From the NCBI GenBank assembly GCA_963693365.1, contig CAVNZM010000015.1, positions 2,976,001 to 3,040,000 of the forward strand: 64,000 nucleotides of DNA, written 5' to 3'. Positions 1 through 30,100 of this stretch are shown piece by piece (the first letter of the stretch is position 1; every line of letters starts with the position of its first letter). Below the pieces are notes generated by a model that saw nothing but the letters and a program-made list of their open reading frames with translations, did no database searches and was not told the origin of the DNA. The DNA comes from Amoebidium appalachense. Its lineage: Eukaryota; Ichthyosporea. The translations under genes were made by a program, and so were the position numbers.

Positions 1-35
1 TCCCAAATTCGACTTTTGATATGTATATCTCGCAG

Positions 36-8130
<8,095 letters not shown>

Positions 8131-8376
8131 ATCACGAACCTTTATCTGTATGTAAAATTTGCTCTCTTTATGTACTAGACTCTCTCCTGAGACTCTCTTT
8201 CTCCAAAGAATTGAATGTAATCTCTGCAGAGTTTGGAATGAAGGTTTATTTCAGTTTTCTTTCTTTCTTTTTCTTTTTTCCCCCTCATCTATGCCCTTGT
8301 TGCCGAAATGGGTGGGGCTGATTTTGATTGTCGTTGGACTGTGTAGGAGTGGAGGGGCAGGCCCCCGGGAGGGCGG

Positions 8377-8417
<41 letters not shown>

Positions 8418-9053
8418 GAGGATATTGGGTAGTTTAGCCGTGACTGTATTAAGATTAGGAGGTGGATTTCACGTTTATGCAGACGGAATAAGGTCGGCAT
8501 ACAATTTTTTTCCACCAAAGTTTTGGAACTAGGTTACGATCCAATATCACACCGCGTGTGAGATTTTGTTCGTCTTATCAGGAACAGTCCGAGTTTTGGG
8601 GATAGACACTCCTCCGCACCCCTCCGCCCCCTCCCCCCCCCCCCCCCCCCCCCCTCCCACTCACCCAACCCCCCAATCCCCCCAACCCACCGACCTTCCC
8701 ACCTACCTCTGATTCAGTGACCCATTTATAAAGTCGAAGAATGAGGCTAAGGATGTGACTCATCATCATCTGAGCTGCAGTGTGGTCGATTATGTTGCAA
8801 GGGGGTGAACGGTTCCAAGTGTCGGCAACGATATTGTTGAATCATTGGTAAGAAGAATACGTCTCTAATTATAGTAGTGCCAGTGATCTAGCTAGTGCTC
8901 AGCTTGCGCAAGCAGTCGAGCATCAATTGAATCGAAGTAGAGCCTTAAGCTAGATCTCTAGATCTCTAGCTAGAGAGAGAGAGAGAGATAGAGTCGGAGA
9001 GAGAGAGATCATCCGAGAGGGAGAGAAAGAGAGAGGGGGTGGATGGGGGGGGG

Positions 9054-9086
<33 letters not shown>

Positions 9087-9153
9087 GGGGGGGGGGGGGG
9101 GGGAGGGAAGGGAAGGAAAGATGGCCATGGAGAGGGGGGAGAGAAGGAGAGGG

Positions 9154-9925
<772 letters not shown>

Positions 9926-10013
9926 TCGGCGGAGAGATCTCGAGCTGAACCGCATCAACTGAGTGAGAGCATTCGGCGGGCAACCCAGGGAGAGAGAGAG
10001 AGAGAGCAACAGA

Positions 10014-10049
<36 letters not shown>

Positions 10050-10219
10050 CGACTTTATGTGGTGTGACACGTGTGTCACGCGTACGGTGTGTTTACGTGT
10101 GTGTGTTTACACGGTGTGTGTACATACGTGTTTTTGGCCTGCGTGTCTGTGTGTACATGTGTGTAGTATGCAGTGTGCGCACGCGTGTGTGTGTGTGTGT
10201 GTACAACATGTGTGTGTGT

Positions 10220-10298
<79 letters not shown>

Positions 10299-10344
10299 AC
10301 GTGTGTGCGTGTGTTTGTTGTTGGTGTGTGTATGTGTGCGTGTA

Positions 10345-10383
<39 letters not shown>

Positions 10384-12537
10384 TTGTGTGTGGTAATGTG
10401 TGCGTGTACATAAATGTGCTACGTGTGCACGTCTCTGTGTGCGTGCGTGCGCGTCACGTGGGAGACAACGGCCGGCCGCCGCGGCCGGGCCGGGTCATTT
10501 TGTTTTGTTTTATAATCCTCTAAATCTTTTTAGTATTATCATATCATTAAAGGGCCTGAATGTACATTCCACCGCATTTCAACACGACAATAGTCATAAG
10601 CGAAATTTCCATAAGCTCATAATGACCCTGTGTTAGACTGATATCATAAGCACCCATCTTTCTAACATCCGTCATCAACCCTATGGTGCTTATACTCAAT
10701 AACATGAAAAAAGTAAGTTATTGTAGACAGGACTTATGTTTATACACTACTGCACAATAATAACCATTGCGATATGTTTGTTTCACATTCTTTCCCTGGG
10801 AATTCCATGCGTATGCTGATTTCACATTCTTTCACTGGGAATTCCATGCGTATGCTGAAAGTTATGTCATAGGTTTATCGAGCATAGAGAAGTAGTTGGA
10901 CCCTCTGAGTAATTTAATATATATGTTGCCATAATTTGCAAAATTCGTTAACGTGTGCTCACGGGGGAGGGGGAAAAAAAAAAAAAGATCTTCCTATTTC
11001 TCGATGGTACAAGAGTCTCGATATTTGGGGGATTTACGTTCTGACTCAGTATACGATCAAATAGTTCTTTTTATCCTGTGGTATGCAACTACAAATACAG
11101 GGTTCTGATTGGTTCCCAGAGATCTGGTTGGTATGCAACGGGCATGCGGCACCACGCAGCCTGTACCAGCATACACCACATCGTAATTACATTACATGTC
11201 CACAACTCCATGCAGCAGTATTCGCACCGTAAATCAGATAAACATACTAAGTCTATCAGTTACCCGTAATACATAGCCATGCCCATAAATATGCATTATG
11301 GTAATCGTCAACCAGTGGGATATTTCGAAAGGAGTGAGATTTCTGAATCGTGCATGCGCCTACATTCATCCACGGTTGATCTGATGATGCCCGCGATAAT
11401 CGGGAAACTTCACTAATTAAAGCTTTTTTCTTCTCTTTTTGTTGCAAGTGGCAGGCACAATGCACCGTGTCACTGAGTCTGAGACTCGCCAGGCTATGAT
11501 ACAGCAACCGTGGAAGTAGTACAATCACAGACATCATTAGTAAGTATGGCGTTGCATCATGACATTTTGTATCTCATTATATGTGACTTGCAACGGCCTT
11601 GCCACCGTCCGGTGGGTGTAGGGTTAGTACTGGGCGTCACATGGGATTCATGCCCCAGGCGTTTTCGTGTACAGTTCAGTATCACTATTCTATCCAATAG
11701 CATTTTATTTCCGCGTGTCCCAGCGCATACCTTTTGATAAATAAACGTGGCGATTGAAAGTCACAGCCTTGTATCATTACTTGAAGATTTATGATACACT
11801 CATGGCCTTCCGCGTTTTGACGCATAACCTGATTTTTCTTTGATCTTTTGTTAAGCGGAAATGGGTTTTCAATCCTACAGTACCTGAGGCTACATCAGAT
11901 GCAGTGAAATGTTTGCTGTGAAACTTGTGTTTTTATACTATCCAATAAGCTTTCCAAGTATCTAATAGGGCCCTCTATGATACGACTTTTATACATCAAG
12001 GCAGTGTTTTTAGTTTTCAAGAGAAAGAGCATATATTTTTACCTTGTCATTGACCAGTGACAACACCGGTACTTTGTCGGTCCCCGGGCAGTTTCAAGTG
12101 CTAGCCGGCTACTGTAGTGACTTGGCTGTTCTCATTGAGTCTCGTATTACGTTCAAGTGAGTGAAAGTGGTGCCGAAATTCAAGTAATTATTAGTAAGAT
12201 CATATAATGAGTGAGTCTAGATCTGTGCCTGTGCCTCTGTGACTGAGATGGTCCCCTGTAAAATTTCTCGCAAAATTTCTCGTTAAGGCTTCTCACTGGT
12301 CGTTACTTGCTCTATTCAATTTGTGCCAAAAAGAGTCTTCAGTTACTCTACATATTAGTCGAGTTTTTTTTTCAATAGTTTTTCAAGTCGGCAAGTCAAA
12401 GAGTATAGTGCTAGTACTGAGTGAATGGTAAGGAATACTAAGTCTAGCCTACCGCAAAAACTTGGAGCTTTAACTAACAGAGTTATTTAAGCAAAGTGGA
12501 AAATATATATCCGAGCATGTCCTCAGACTGTTTCCGC

Positions 12538-12568
<31 letters not shown>

Positions 12569-12910
12569 CCCCATAACACAGCAACTTGAAATCAGGCCGA
12601 CTGTAACTTGAAGCACTATTGCTTGATTTCCGAAAAAGTGATGGAGGTGTGGTGCTTTGGAAATAACTTAAGAGGACCCGGTACTAAGTGTTAGCCTCCC
12701 CCCTCCTTCCCCTCCCTCCCTCCCCCCCCCCCCCCCCCCCTCTCCTGTGCCCGCTCCGCCAAAGGGGACCGTCCAACCCTCATTTTTCATTCCTTCCCAC
12801 TCATAACCTAATACTATCCATTACCCACCTGCAAGCCGGATATTGGCCCGATGTAACCAAAACCTTTTGAATTCCTCTTTAACAGTTTTTTCAAAATCGC
12901 GTAATTGCAG

Positions 12911-19425
<6,515 letters not shown>

Positions 19426-20519
19426 TGGGGTAGGGGGAAGAAAAACGGAGGAAAAAAGGTGGGTTAGGGGGAGTTGGAGGGTTTTGGGGAGGGGGGAGGG
19501 GGGGGGGGGGGGGGGGATATAAAATGGTGGGTTAGAGGGGGGGGGAGGGAGGGGGGAGGGGGGGGGGGGGGGGAGGATTGGTTGGTTAGGATAAAAAAAC
19601 AACTAAGAGATTGGGAGAAAACCTTGTAGGTTAGGGGAAAGAACAGAGAAAACCCCGGCGTCCCAGCTGGACGTGGAGTTGGTGTCTACGCGGTCCTGGT
19701 GGCTAGTTTTCAGAGAAACCTAAGATTAACCTTGCTTTTTCGGGTTTTTGCAGCCGTAAATCGGCTCTGAGATGCAGTATATGTGTTCTCAAAGAAATTC
19801 CGGCTTAGATGATGAGCCCAACACAGACATTTGTCACTACGTGATTCTTTACAGATAACTTGCGTAACTAAAAGGCATTAAACTTGCTCTCCTGGTGAAT
19901 CTCTTGTACTGTATGCCTGAAGGCCTTCGAAAGTGTATCACCGCCGCCAAGAATCCAGACAACATACCTGTCTCCCCCCCTTTCCCCCCTAGGCCTCCGT
20001 CCCTCCCCCCTGCCCCCTTCCCCCCCCCCCCCCCCCCCCCTCCCCCCCCCCCCCCCCCCCCCCCACCTCCCCGGCAACAAGGACCAAAATCCCCCCCCCC
20101 CCCCCCCCCCTTTCTCCCTCCCCTCCCCCCCTCCTTCCCCCCCCCTCTCCCCCCTCTCCCCCTCCCTCTCCCCTCCTTCCCCCAGTCTCCCCCCCCCCCC
20201 CCCCCCTTTTCCCCCAGGACCAAATCCTACTGCTCACACATAGCAACAGAAATTTTACGTGCATGCAGTGCACACTAGCGCACACATAAAATATGCCCCG
20301 GCACACACACACAGTATACACACGCGTGGAGAGGGAGAGAGAGAAGACAAGAGGTGGGGCAGAGAGAGAGCCCCGGGAAGGAGGTGGCTCAGACTGGGAG
20401 AAAGAATGTCTCTTGAGGAGTGGGTGAGAGAGGGAGACGAAGGAAAGGGGGTAAATGGGGTTTGGGTTGTGTGCTCCTTGTGTGTATGTCTCTTTGTGGG
20501 TTTGTGTGCACACTATGCA

Positions 20520-20552
<33 letters not shown>

Positions 20553-20575
20553 GTGTGCGTGTGTGCGTGTGTGCG

Positions 20576-20643
<68 letters not shown>

Positions 20644-20742
20644 ACAGTGTGTGCATGTGTGTGTGTGTGTGTGGGGGGGGGGGGGGAGGTGGGTGTTGGT
20701 GTGTGTGTTGTGGGTGTACGCCGTGTGTATGTAAGCACGCAC

Positions 20743-20814
<72 letters not shown>

Positions 20815-21197
20815 GTGTGTGTGTGCGCGCGCACGTGGGTGTGTTTTGCTAAGAGGACAACTATTATGCAAAGATAGATTCATTCTGCTTATAAGAGCAG
20901 AATCAGCCTGGATTAGCAGGATTATTCTGAAAAAGACAGAATATTCGCTTCGAGCACAATAATTCTGTTTTTAGCAGAATGATTCTGCTTTTAGATCCTG
21001 ATTTTTGCGGAATATTTCTGCTTTCAGCTAAAGAATTCGGCTGTTAGCAGAACAATTTTGCCATTCTTAGAATAATTTGTTGAAGCAAGTAGACTCTGCA
21101 GATGTGGTTGGGCTTTAAAAGAAGTGTGTGTAGGGAGAGAATTTAACTTTAAGGGAGACTCAGAGAGGACGGGGGGGGGGGGGGGGGGGGGAGAGAC

Positions 21198-21273
<76 letters not shown>

Positions 21274-22300
21274 ACACAAGAAGGGAGACAGAGACAGAGA
21301 CAGAGACAGAGAGAAAGGTACACGAGAAGAGAGACAGAGACAAAGACAGAGATAGAGAGGGGGAGGGAGGGTGAGGGGGGTTGGAGAAAGAGAGGTAGAG
21401 AGAGGGAGAGGGAGAGAAGGGAGGGAGGTTTGAAGAGAAAGCTGGAGAGTCTCAGAGGGGAGTGAGAGAGAGAGAAAGAGAGAGAGAGAGAGGGGGGGGG
21501 GGGGGGGGGGGGAGATCTGAGAGAGAGAGAAAGGGAGAAGAGAGAGAAAGAGGGGGACAAGGGTGGGGGAAGTGAGGGAGAGAGAAACAGAGAAAGCGGA
21601 AGTGAAGGAAAGAGAGGAGGAGTTATTAATGTGATGGCCCTCACAGTGGACGTGGTGATGTGCAAATGCTGAATGAAGTATCAAAATTATCCAATCTGGA
21701 AGATACCTCTAGAGTCTTTTTATTCAACTCTGAGACTCTTGAGTCACTCCACTATCAACTTTTTCTCTCGCTCATCGGTACCACCGGGTGTATTATAACT
21801 GGGCCGCCGTACAGCATGCCAATACTTAACATCATGTACGTGCAGCCTAGGCCCGGTTATTACATCATCAGGTGGAAATCACCTGATAATGATATATAGA
21901 ACCACGACATAGTCTACTGGTAGTGGAACCTAATATTTACCTATATCTATTCTTCACGCTTTTGCACCTAGCAGATAGGCTGCATCTCTCTCGCTCTCTA
22001 TGCCAGGCTGGGTCTGCCAATTCAGTTGCAACTGGTATGGTAAATGAAATCGTCATGAAGCTGCCGCACGACACTCTTGTTTCTTTCTTTCTTTCTTTTT
22101 TTCCCCTTTCTTTTTTTACTTTTTTGTTATTGTTGTTTCTTTCACATTTTCGATCTCAACATTTGACCTGGGCCATAAGCACAAACCACATGCAACCATG
22201 AGAGAATTCTACTACTTAACGAATGCGAGTCCATCAATGGAACTACGGTACTCAGTGCAAAACGAAACAAATATCTACTTCGTTTCTTCAAAGTCCTCTT
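19426..22300. other. Spacer between two convergent genes
   Basis: It holds G-rich tracts at 19490-19575 and C-rich tracts at 19976-20215. TG microsatellites fill 20519-20640 and 20742-20830. Palindromic element copy 2 lies at about 20850-21113, and GA tracts at 21180-21270 and 21400-21600. An ATTAAA at about 19877 could be a polyadenylation signal for the plus-strand gene ending at 19425. I saw no exon here. Confidence 0.6.
20850..21113 (+). mobile_element. Short palindrome-rich repeat element, copy 2
   Basis: The interior carries diverged copies of the ATTCTGC/GCAGAAT core (for example AGCAGAATGATTCTGCTTTTAG). The right edge is GCAAGTAGACTCTGCAGATG then TGGTTGGGC, matching the right terminus of the 39142-39412 copy. 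The left terminus is not recognisable and abuts a (TG)n tract. This copy is more diverged than the other two. Confidence 0.6.
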
Positions 22301-22969
22301 TTAAGGCGCGCACCTACGAGGGCGCACCACAATGGCATCCGCCAAATTCCCGCATCCGCCTCCGCACGAAGAATTCACCCCCTGGAACCGGAATCCGGTG
22401 CGAGTCTGGCCCTGAGGGACAATGTAATACACCGTGTACTGTTTCCACACCATGTCTGTTTGAAACTGACCCAAAGAAGTTGCAAGGGTGGCATTGACAG
22501 CGCCGGCGGCTTCGGGACCCGCGAAAACCTCCAACGTATCCACTCCCTCGCGGCCACGGTGGGCAAACGAGAACTCGATTTCATCTCCCGGCGTCGTGTC
22601 GATGTACTGGTAAAGGGCCCCGTTTGGCAGATTTGCGTTGATCTCGGCGAATTGGTTGCCCTTGTACGACGGAATGTTGAGGAAACCCGTCTTCCAGATC
22701 TCGATTTGGGTGTCCGTGGTCTTCCACCCGGGGACCCAGGCAGCGTTGAATAGCTGGATTTTGTTGCCGCCGTTGAGGGCGGGTGTTTCAAAGTCGCCGT
22801 TTTGGAAGCTGCAGGAGGTCTTTGTGCAGTCGGATGCGTTGAAGACTGGGGGTGGATGTGATCTTGTCAGTAAAAATGCCAGAAAACATGAGCGCATTGG
22901 TGGGCGGTATAGGATGTTCACGGAGTCATGGTACCGGTGTGGCTGTCGATGCTAGGTCATGGGCAAGAG

Positions 22970-23028
<59 letters not shown>

Positions 23029-24687
23029 GAAGAAACAAGGAAAATTGGAGAAGTGCAAAGGAATTGAAACCAAATAGATCTGGAGATTAGTTGCACGGAA
23101 AAACTCTAAACAATTGAATTGAGGGACTCCGAGGCATAATTACATGACTTTCACAGAAAATATGGAAACACTGCCTCTTGTCATCATATTCGAAGCATAA
23201 CTTGCTGAGAAAACAAACAGAGATGGTATGAGGGTGGTTAATGGAGAACGTCACGTCAGTAACACTGAGGAAAACCAACCTGGGACACACGCAGTCGCGC
23301 GCAGATCGACGGCATCAATGAAGTTGCCATACGAGAGTCTTCCATAGGCGCTGCTCACGGCCCTGAACGCAAGTGTCACAACCCTCGCCCCCTCCGGGAC
23401 CACCCACTTGGCCGTGTAGCGCGCCCACGCGGTATTGCTCGTATTGTAAACCCCCAACACCTCTGTTGCTTGCCCTTTAGGCCCGATGAGAACACGGACT
23501 GAATCGAATCCGGTGCGGCCACGGTGTGCGAAACTGAAGGTCACTTCGGTCCCAGGCACCAACGTGACGTCTTGGTAAAGGGATCCGGACAAGTAAGCGT
23601 TGACTTCGACGAATTGGTTTCCGCGGTAGGCAGGAACATTTCCGAACCCGGTCTGCCAGTACTCAAAGGCGGAGTCTGTGGTCTTCCACGAAGGGACGGA
23701 GTCAAGGAAGCTAAAGGTGGGCGGGGTGGTAGATAGGCGGGGGACATAGGGCAGTTCAAAGTCGCCGTTGTTGAGTTGGTAGCCAACGGTTGTGCAGGAT
23801 GGCTGCGTGTAGGCTGTGTGGGAATGAAACACAGGAGTCAGCATGCAGGTCAGTTTGTCATTTGAGCACAACACAACCAACGGAACTGGCTCGGGCACAT
23901 TGTCAAAAAAATGCAGGCGTTAACAATGATTCATGGCTCTCACATCAAATAGCACGTTTCTTACAAACCTGGCTAAACTTCACCCCAAACTGCGTCATTC
24001 CTGCCTAACTGTCGCTTCGACTTTGTTACTGTGCATCGAAGCACAGGGAAATTTTGATATATTCTATTTTGCCACCTACGACAACTCAGAAAAAATGTCG
24101 GTCTCGAGAGTAACTACGTACGAGCAATAAGAGAAATCTCCGGGAAAACCCACCTGTCATGCATCGCTGGGGACGCAGAACCACGGAGTCGATCAAGTTA
24201 CCGCACGTCACACCGCAAGTCCCGGCTGCTGACACGGCCTTGAACTTGATGGTGACATTAAACGAAAGCCTGGGCACAACGTATGTAGCGTTGTATCTCC
24301 TCCACGCCGTGTTCCCCGTAGTAAAGCGACCCAAAGACGTAGTGACATTTCCTGGCGGGCCGATAAAGACTTCGAGGGTGTCGCTACCATCGCGGCCGCG
24401 GTGCGAGAACTCAAACACAAGCTGCTCACCGGGAATGGTGGAGATGGTCTGGTAGAGCTCGGCATCTGTTTGGGCGTTTACCTCTGCAAACTGATACCCT
24501 TTGTTAGAGGGAATGTTCTGGTTGCCGGTGGCAAAGAGTTCGTAGGCGTCACCAGTTGTCAACCAACCAATCATCGTGCTTGATGCAACAGTGACCACTT
24601 GGCTGCCGGGAGGGCTGCGGGTGATGATGGGGTACTCAAAGTCCCCGTTGACGAGTTGGAAGGAACGATCGTCGCAACTGGGCATGG
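22301..24687 (-). other. Three tandem NGDFE-type domains (galactose-binding-like/DUF642-like)
   Basis: Exons 24687-24154, 23813-23280 and 22845-22301 each encode one domain of about 178-181 residues. All three share an early Cys, NGDFE, a W..T strand, G..(N/A)(I/V)P, (Y/N)QF(A/V)E(V/I)NA, LYQ, PG, F(S/A)HRGR.G.D(T/S) with (L/V).(V/I).(I/A)GP, and a C-terminal (L/V)R(P/A)..C. The pattern resembles beta-sandwich carbohydrate-binding or DUF642-like domains (inference). The first two exons are exactly the same length (534 bases); the third ends in the stop codon just after RPRRCAP. Confidence 0.85.
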
Positions 24688-24959
24688 CTGTGGTGCAAAA
24701 ACGGTCAGTATTGATGAGGTGCCGAAAATGTAGCAAATAAGGTGCATCCGAGGAGTGAGAAACAGTATTGGTGTAGAATAAAAAAAAAGACAGAAAGAAA
24801 GAAAGACCCAGGGCTGAGCCCGTCTAACAGACTTATTTGACTCAAACTAAAATTCATAAACTCGTTTCCCAAAAACCTGGCCTGAAGTATGTACAACATA
24901 GCAGTACGTGGGGATTAACTTTAGAGGTTTGTGACTTTATCAGTTGGGAGGGAGGTTCC

Positions 24960-24995
<36 letters not shown>

Positions 24996-26473
24996 CTATG
25001 AACTTTCTCCACAAACCTTGGCAGCAGAACGAGGCCGTGCAACCAGGAGCAGGGCAATCCTTTCCAACAATCAGGGGGTTGAGCATCTGGTATTGAGGGC
25101 ATTGATAGTTGATAGCATCACATGTGGCCGCTTTGCAGCACTGCTCAAACGTGCACCCCGTGTTCGGGCACGTGTTGGAGGCGTTGGGCTTGGCCATTCC
25201 TCCGGCCAAAAGGCAGTCGTAGCGCGGGCATTCGAGGGTGTAAATGCTAAGGGCAACAGACCGTGGAATCGCATCGCCGAGTGCTGTCAGTGAGGAAACG
25301 ACAAAATAAAGTTAGAATAATGGTTTTTTTTTTGTGGTCTGATGATATCAATGTGTTCTCTAGCGAACAGTTTTCTTACTGAGCCAATCATTGTAGCACT
25401 ATGATTTTGGATATGTATAGAATGTAACATTTCTTCTTCTCAGCCAACACCAGTACCACTCTTTCTTCAGCCCTCTCCCCCTCGCTCTCGATCCCTAAAG
25501 AAAAAAAGATTGTGAACAAGAACAGGAAGAAAGAGAAAAAAAAGAAAGCCCACGTAAATGGCGGAAAAAAGATAACAAATACACATGCCCACTTACCCTT
25601 CCGTCTGCAGCAGGTGGTCTCCCCAATCTCGTAGGACGACAGGTTGAGCGGAGGAGGCCTGACAGCGGGGTCGGCCGTTGGAATGAAGGTCACATTGACA
25701 TCGGGCGCGAAATCAGGTGGGGGGGATGGCGGCTTTGCTGTGTGCAGAAAGTAATTAAGTGTTAGGGTTGTAAAAGGCGCAGGGAGTGACGAGGACCCAT
25801 TTTTAGTTCACTTCGCGTACTAGTGCACTAAGGTCGATCTTATCAGGAAATCATTAACTGAATTTCTGGTATCCAGGTGCAAGCAAGTTCTTTTTTTGCA
25901 TATCACTGGCAGTCCCGGGCTAACTGTCCGTTTGCTCATATTGTCATATTGGGGCGAGGCAGAGCGAAGTTTTTGAATATGGTGCGGTTGCAGATAGGTA
26001 AGAGTACAGGCGGTTGAGGGTGGGAGTTGGAGTGGTTTTTTTTTTTTTTTTTTTTTTGGGGGGGGGGGGGGGGGGGAGGGGGGATGTTACCAGTGCACGT
26101 AATGCTGTCACCCACATAGCCATCCTTGCAGTAACACTCGAAGGTGCCGACAGTGTTTGTGCACGAAGCGTTGCCCGTGCATGTGTGGATGCCAAGGGCA
26201 CACTCGTCATCATCTGTAAGTGGGATAAGTGGGTCAATATTCCTTTTTTTTTTTTTTTTTTAAGTTTATATATCTTTTAAATTTCAAGTTGCATTTAAAG
26301 GCAACAAGAACTTAGAGAGGCTAGAGAGGTCAAGGCCATGTATATACAGTCGTTTTGCAGGAGTGTCACACACTTTCCACAGGGATATGGCTCAATATAA
26401 AGCTATGCATCGCAGTAGGAGGAGATGTGGGGGGAGGAGGGAGGGAGAAGGCCGTGAGAGGGGGGAATTCGAA

Positions 26474-26504
<31 letters not shown>

Positions 26505-26622
26505 CGGGGAGGGAAGAAGGGAAAGATCAGTGTTCTGCCAGGGAGCGAAAGGAGAAAAAGAAATCGTGTACATGTACATGTGTATGTCTCGGAAATTGGT
26601 GTCGGGGCCGGGGGGGGGGGGG

Positions 26623-26664
<42 letters not shown>

Positions 26665-27033
26665 TACCTTGGCAGACACCATTGACCGAGGAGAAACCAG
26701 GCAGGCAGTCGCACTTGAAGCTGCCGTCAGTGTTAACGCAGTAGCTTCTAGTTGGGCAGGTCTGGGTGGCGCACTCGTCCACGTCTGCATGGGTGGGGGT
26801 GGATTAGTGGGTGGATGTGAGCGCATGTGTAAACGTTTGTGTGTTGGAGAGGAGGAGGAGAGAGAAAAGGACATCGGGGTATCTAGTTTGTTTGGAGGGG
26901 GGAGGGAGGGGGGGGGGGGGGGGGGGGAGGGAGGGAGGGGGAGGGAGTGTGCTTGGCAACCATGCAAAGGAGTGGTTTTGAAAAATGGAAGAAAGCAGTT
27001 GCTTTACTTTTACTTTCTCTTTCCCCTTTACCA

Positions 27034-27064
<31 letters not shown>

Positions 27065-27086
27065 GTTTTGGTGGTGGTGTGTGTGT

Positions 27087-27123
<37 letters not shown>

Positions 27124-30100
27124 CATACCGACACAAGAAGTGGCACCTACAAGAGAGTATCCGGCATTGCACCCGCAGGTGTAGCTGCCGACAGTGTTTG
27201 TGCACGTGCCCAGTGCACTGCAGGCATGGGTGCCAGTTGAACACTCGTCGACATCTGCATTGATCAGTTAGAGTGATCAGTGGTGGATCTTGAAGTGGTG
27301 GAGTAGGGAGCTTGATATCAGGCTACACTATGCCTTAGGCTACATTCCGACATGCAGCTTATAAAAACAGGAAACTTTGATACCTCCATTATCTCGCTTA
27401 CAAAAGCCCCTGAAAAGGTTCACTCTATTAAATTTCATAAAGAACTTAGTGATTAAAACCATTGTATATCAAAGCTATTTCGTTGGGATGTAGAATCTGC
27501 CACCAACGAAAGTTAGTGAAGTGCAGTAGACATCCAAATGGAAGATTAACTGAGATCAAGACGGATTGTCGAGGGAGGCATGTACCTGTGCAAGACGTCA
27601 CACCGTTGCCCGTGTAGCCCTCTCTGCACGTGCACGTATAGTTGGAGCCCACGGTGCTGCACGTGGCCTGTCCCGCAAGACACGGGCCGGGGGTTTGCGC
27701 ACAGGCACTCACTGTAGATCAAGGGTTGTGGAGAGTTAGCTATGGCCTAGTGGGCCATACCTTCTCACTCCTTATAAATAAGGTTTCACATTATCCACAA
27801 GCATGTTCTTGGTAGGCAAGATACGCTGATTGTTTTATGTCATGCCATAGCATCATTACTACCACAACTATTACTCTTTTACTCTTTCCCTTTTTTTTTT
27901 TCCCCTTTTGGGTATGTGAGGGGGGGGGGGGGGGGGGGAGGTGAGGGGAACAGCTTACCAGCAGACTGAGGCTCGATCTGGCAGTACATGCCGGCATACG
28001 GAGGCGGGCATATGCACTGACCCGTAGGCGTACACGTGCCATTGTTTGCGCACCCAGCTCCGCACATGCTCGTAGTGTTCACACACCCGCTGCTAGTGCA
28101 CGCCTGCCCATAGGTGCACGTAGCACATCTCTGCAGCTGACAGAAATAGTTCAATTCGTTCCTGTCGGCGACGGACTGGGCAGCCATTGTGTTTGATGGG
28201 TCATACGTTACCGAGCTGAACGCACAGTGGTAGGTCATCCCGTTGATCACGTCCTGACCCACATCAGGGCATGTCGTCGCCGAGACTCCCGTGGAACACG
28301 CTGAAACGGCCGAGAGGCCCCGGGCGTCGGTCGTAACCGTGCTAGAATTTGCGACCATGTCAAGGAACAGGGGGGGGTCTGCGGGCTGCATGGGCGTCAC
28401 AAGGGTGGGACTCAACCAATTTGCGGACGGATTTAGGGGGCGGGGGTTGCTGCATTGAATGGAGGGGGTAATGCCGCCAGGCTTTGAAATTGTTGTGTTG
28501 CTGAGGGGGGTCTGGAGGCAGCTGGTGGACAGGGGGGTGATGGCTGCAACAGCGGTGGCGCCGCGCCATAGCTCCTGGCCGGCTGGGATCTAATAGTAGA
28601 TGGCGTGAGTGAGTAAAAACATTGAATTTTCCTCTCCCCGAAAGTCTTCTTCCCCTTTTTCGTTTATCCATTTTTTTTTGTGTGTGTGCATGTGTGTGTG
28701 TGTGTGTGTTAGTGTGTGTGTTTGTGTGTTAGGTGAGAGAAGGGGGCGGGTGGGGGTGGGGGGTGGGGGTGAGGACACAACAGCACCTATGTAAAAGCGT
28801 CTAATAGTGGGATACTTAGTCTGAACGTTAAAAATTGGCTTAGTCTATGTACAGTCTACTGTACTATGTCTAAAATATGTTATGGACTACAGAATCTGCT
28901 GTCCGCCATTAAGACCCCCCCCCCCCCCCCCCCGATACATGGTCGCGGTGCATATTCTTAAAGTTTTTGCATGGCCGCTATCATCCCCGGGTCTCCGGGA
29001 GGGGGGGGGGGGGTTTACATGTGTTGAGGGGGGAAGGGGGGGGGGGGGGGGGGGGGGGGCATGATCATGAGTATGCATGATCCAGCCAAATTTATAGATC
29101 ATTCCACCAATTAGAATATCCCAAAATCTGGCTGCGGTGCATTTTCTTAAAAAAAAACGAACGGGGCCTCTAGCATATTCTTATTGGCGGATATTCTTAA
29201 TGGTGGACGGTATCTGTAAGTGTTCAAATTGCCCCAATCCAACAGGCAAATAGAAGGGCAGAACATAAAAAGCACACAAAGGGCAATAGTCAACATACCC
29301 GCACGTTTGCCTCTGTAATTAAAGCATTGGCAAAGTCGTCCACTTTGTTGCCGTTGTAGTTTGCGCACAGCCCGCTCACCCTCCCAGCCCACGAGGAAGA
29401 GAGAGAGACTCTCACGTCGAGGAATGTAACGTTTGCAGTGGCCCAACGAACGTTGCGGATGTTGATGGTACCTTCCATGAAGACAATGTCCACAGTGTCG
29501 GGTGAAGACTACGGGAAAGAGTGCTGTCGGTTAGTGCCTATTTTTGTTTTTGGAGAAAGAGAGAGGGGGGGGAGGGGGGGGGGGGGGGGGGGGGAGGAGA
29601 GCAAGCGAGCGAGAGAGAGGAAGGGCAGGGGGACTTCGGGGTAGTGGTGGTGGTGATGTGTATGTATGTGTATAGGAGGGGGGAGGGGGGTGTTGAGGAA
29701 TGGGGGTGGACGGACAAGGGAGACTCTCGGAGGTGCTGGGTGGATATATTGTTTCTGTGTATCGACGCAAAGGGACGTGGGATGGAAGGGGAGTGAGGGG
29801 AGATGACAGGGGTTTTTTCTTTTCATACCTGTGCAACAGCCACACCCACGTTTGTATCCGCTGTTGCACGTGTGAGCACAACCTTTGACTGTCCGCCAGA
29901 GTTGTCTATTGATGCGACATACACGGTGGTGCCAACCTTGATGTAAACGTACTGATTGCATGCAACAGCACCCTTTCCGGCCACCGTGTAGCAGTGGTAG
30001 AGGTTGGTCTGAATAACGAGTTCGCCCGAACAGTCTCGGAGAATTGTGTTCATACCCAGGCTTTGATAGTCTGTGGGTGGAAAGGGTGTAAGGAGAGACT

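Noticed and set aside
22198-24583. Plus-strand open frames across 22198-24583
   Set aside because: They are shadows of the minus-strand NGDFE exons, which carry the domain motifs and consistent splice sites.
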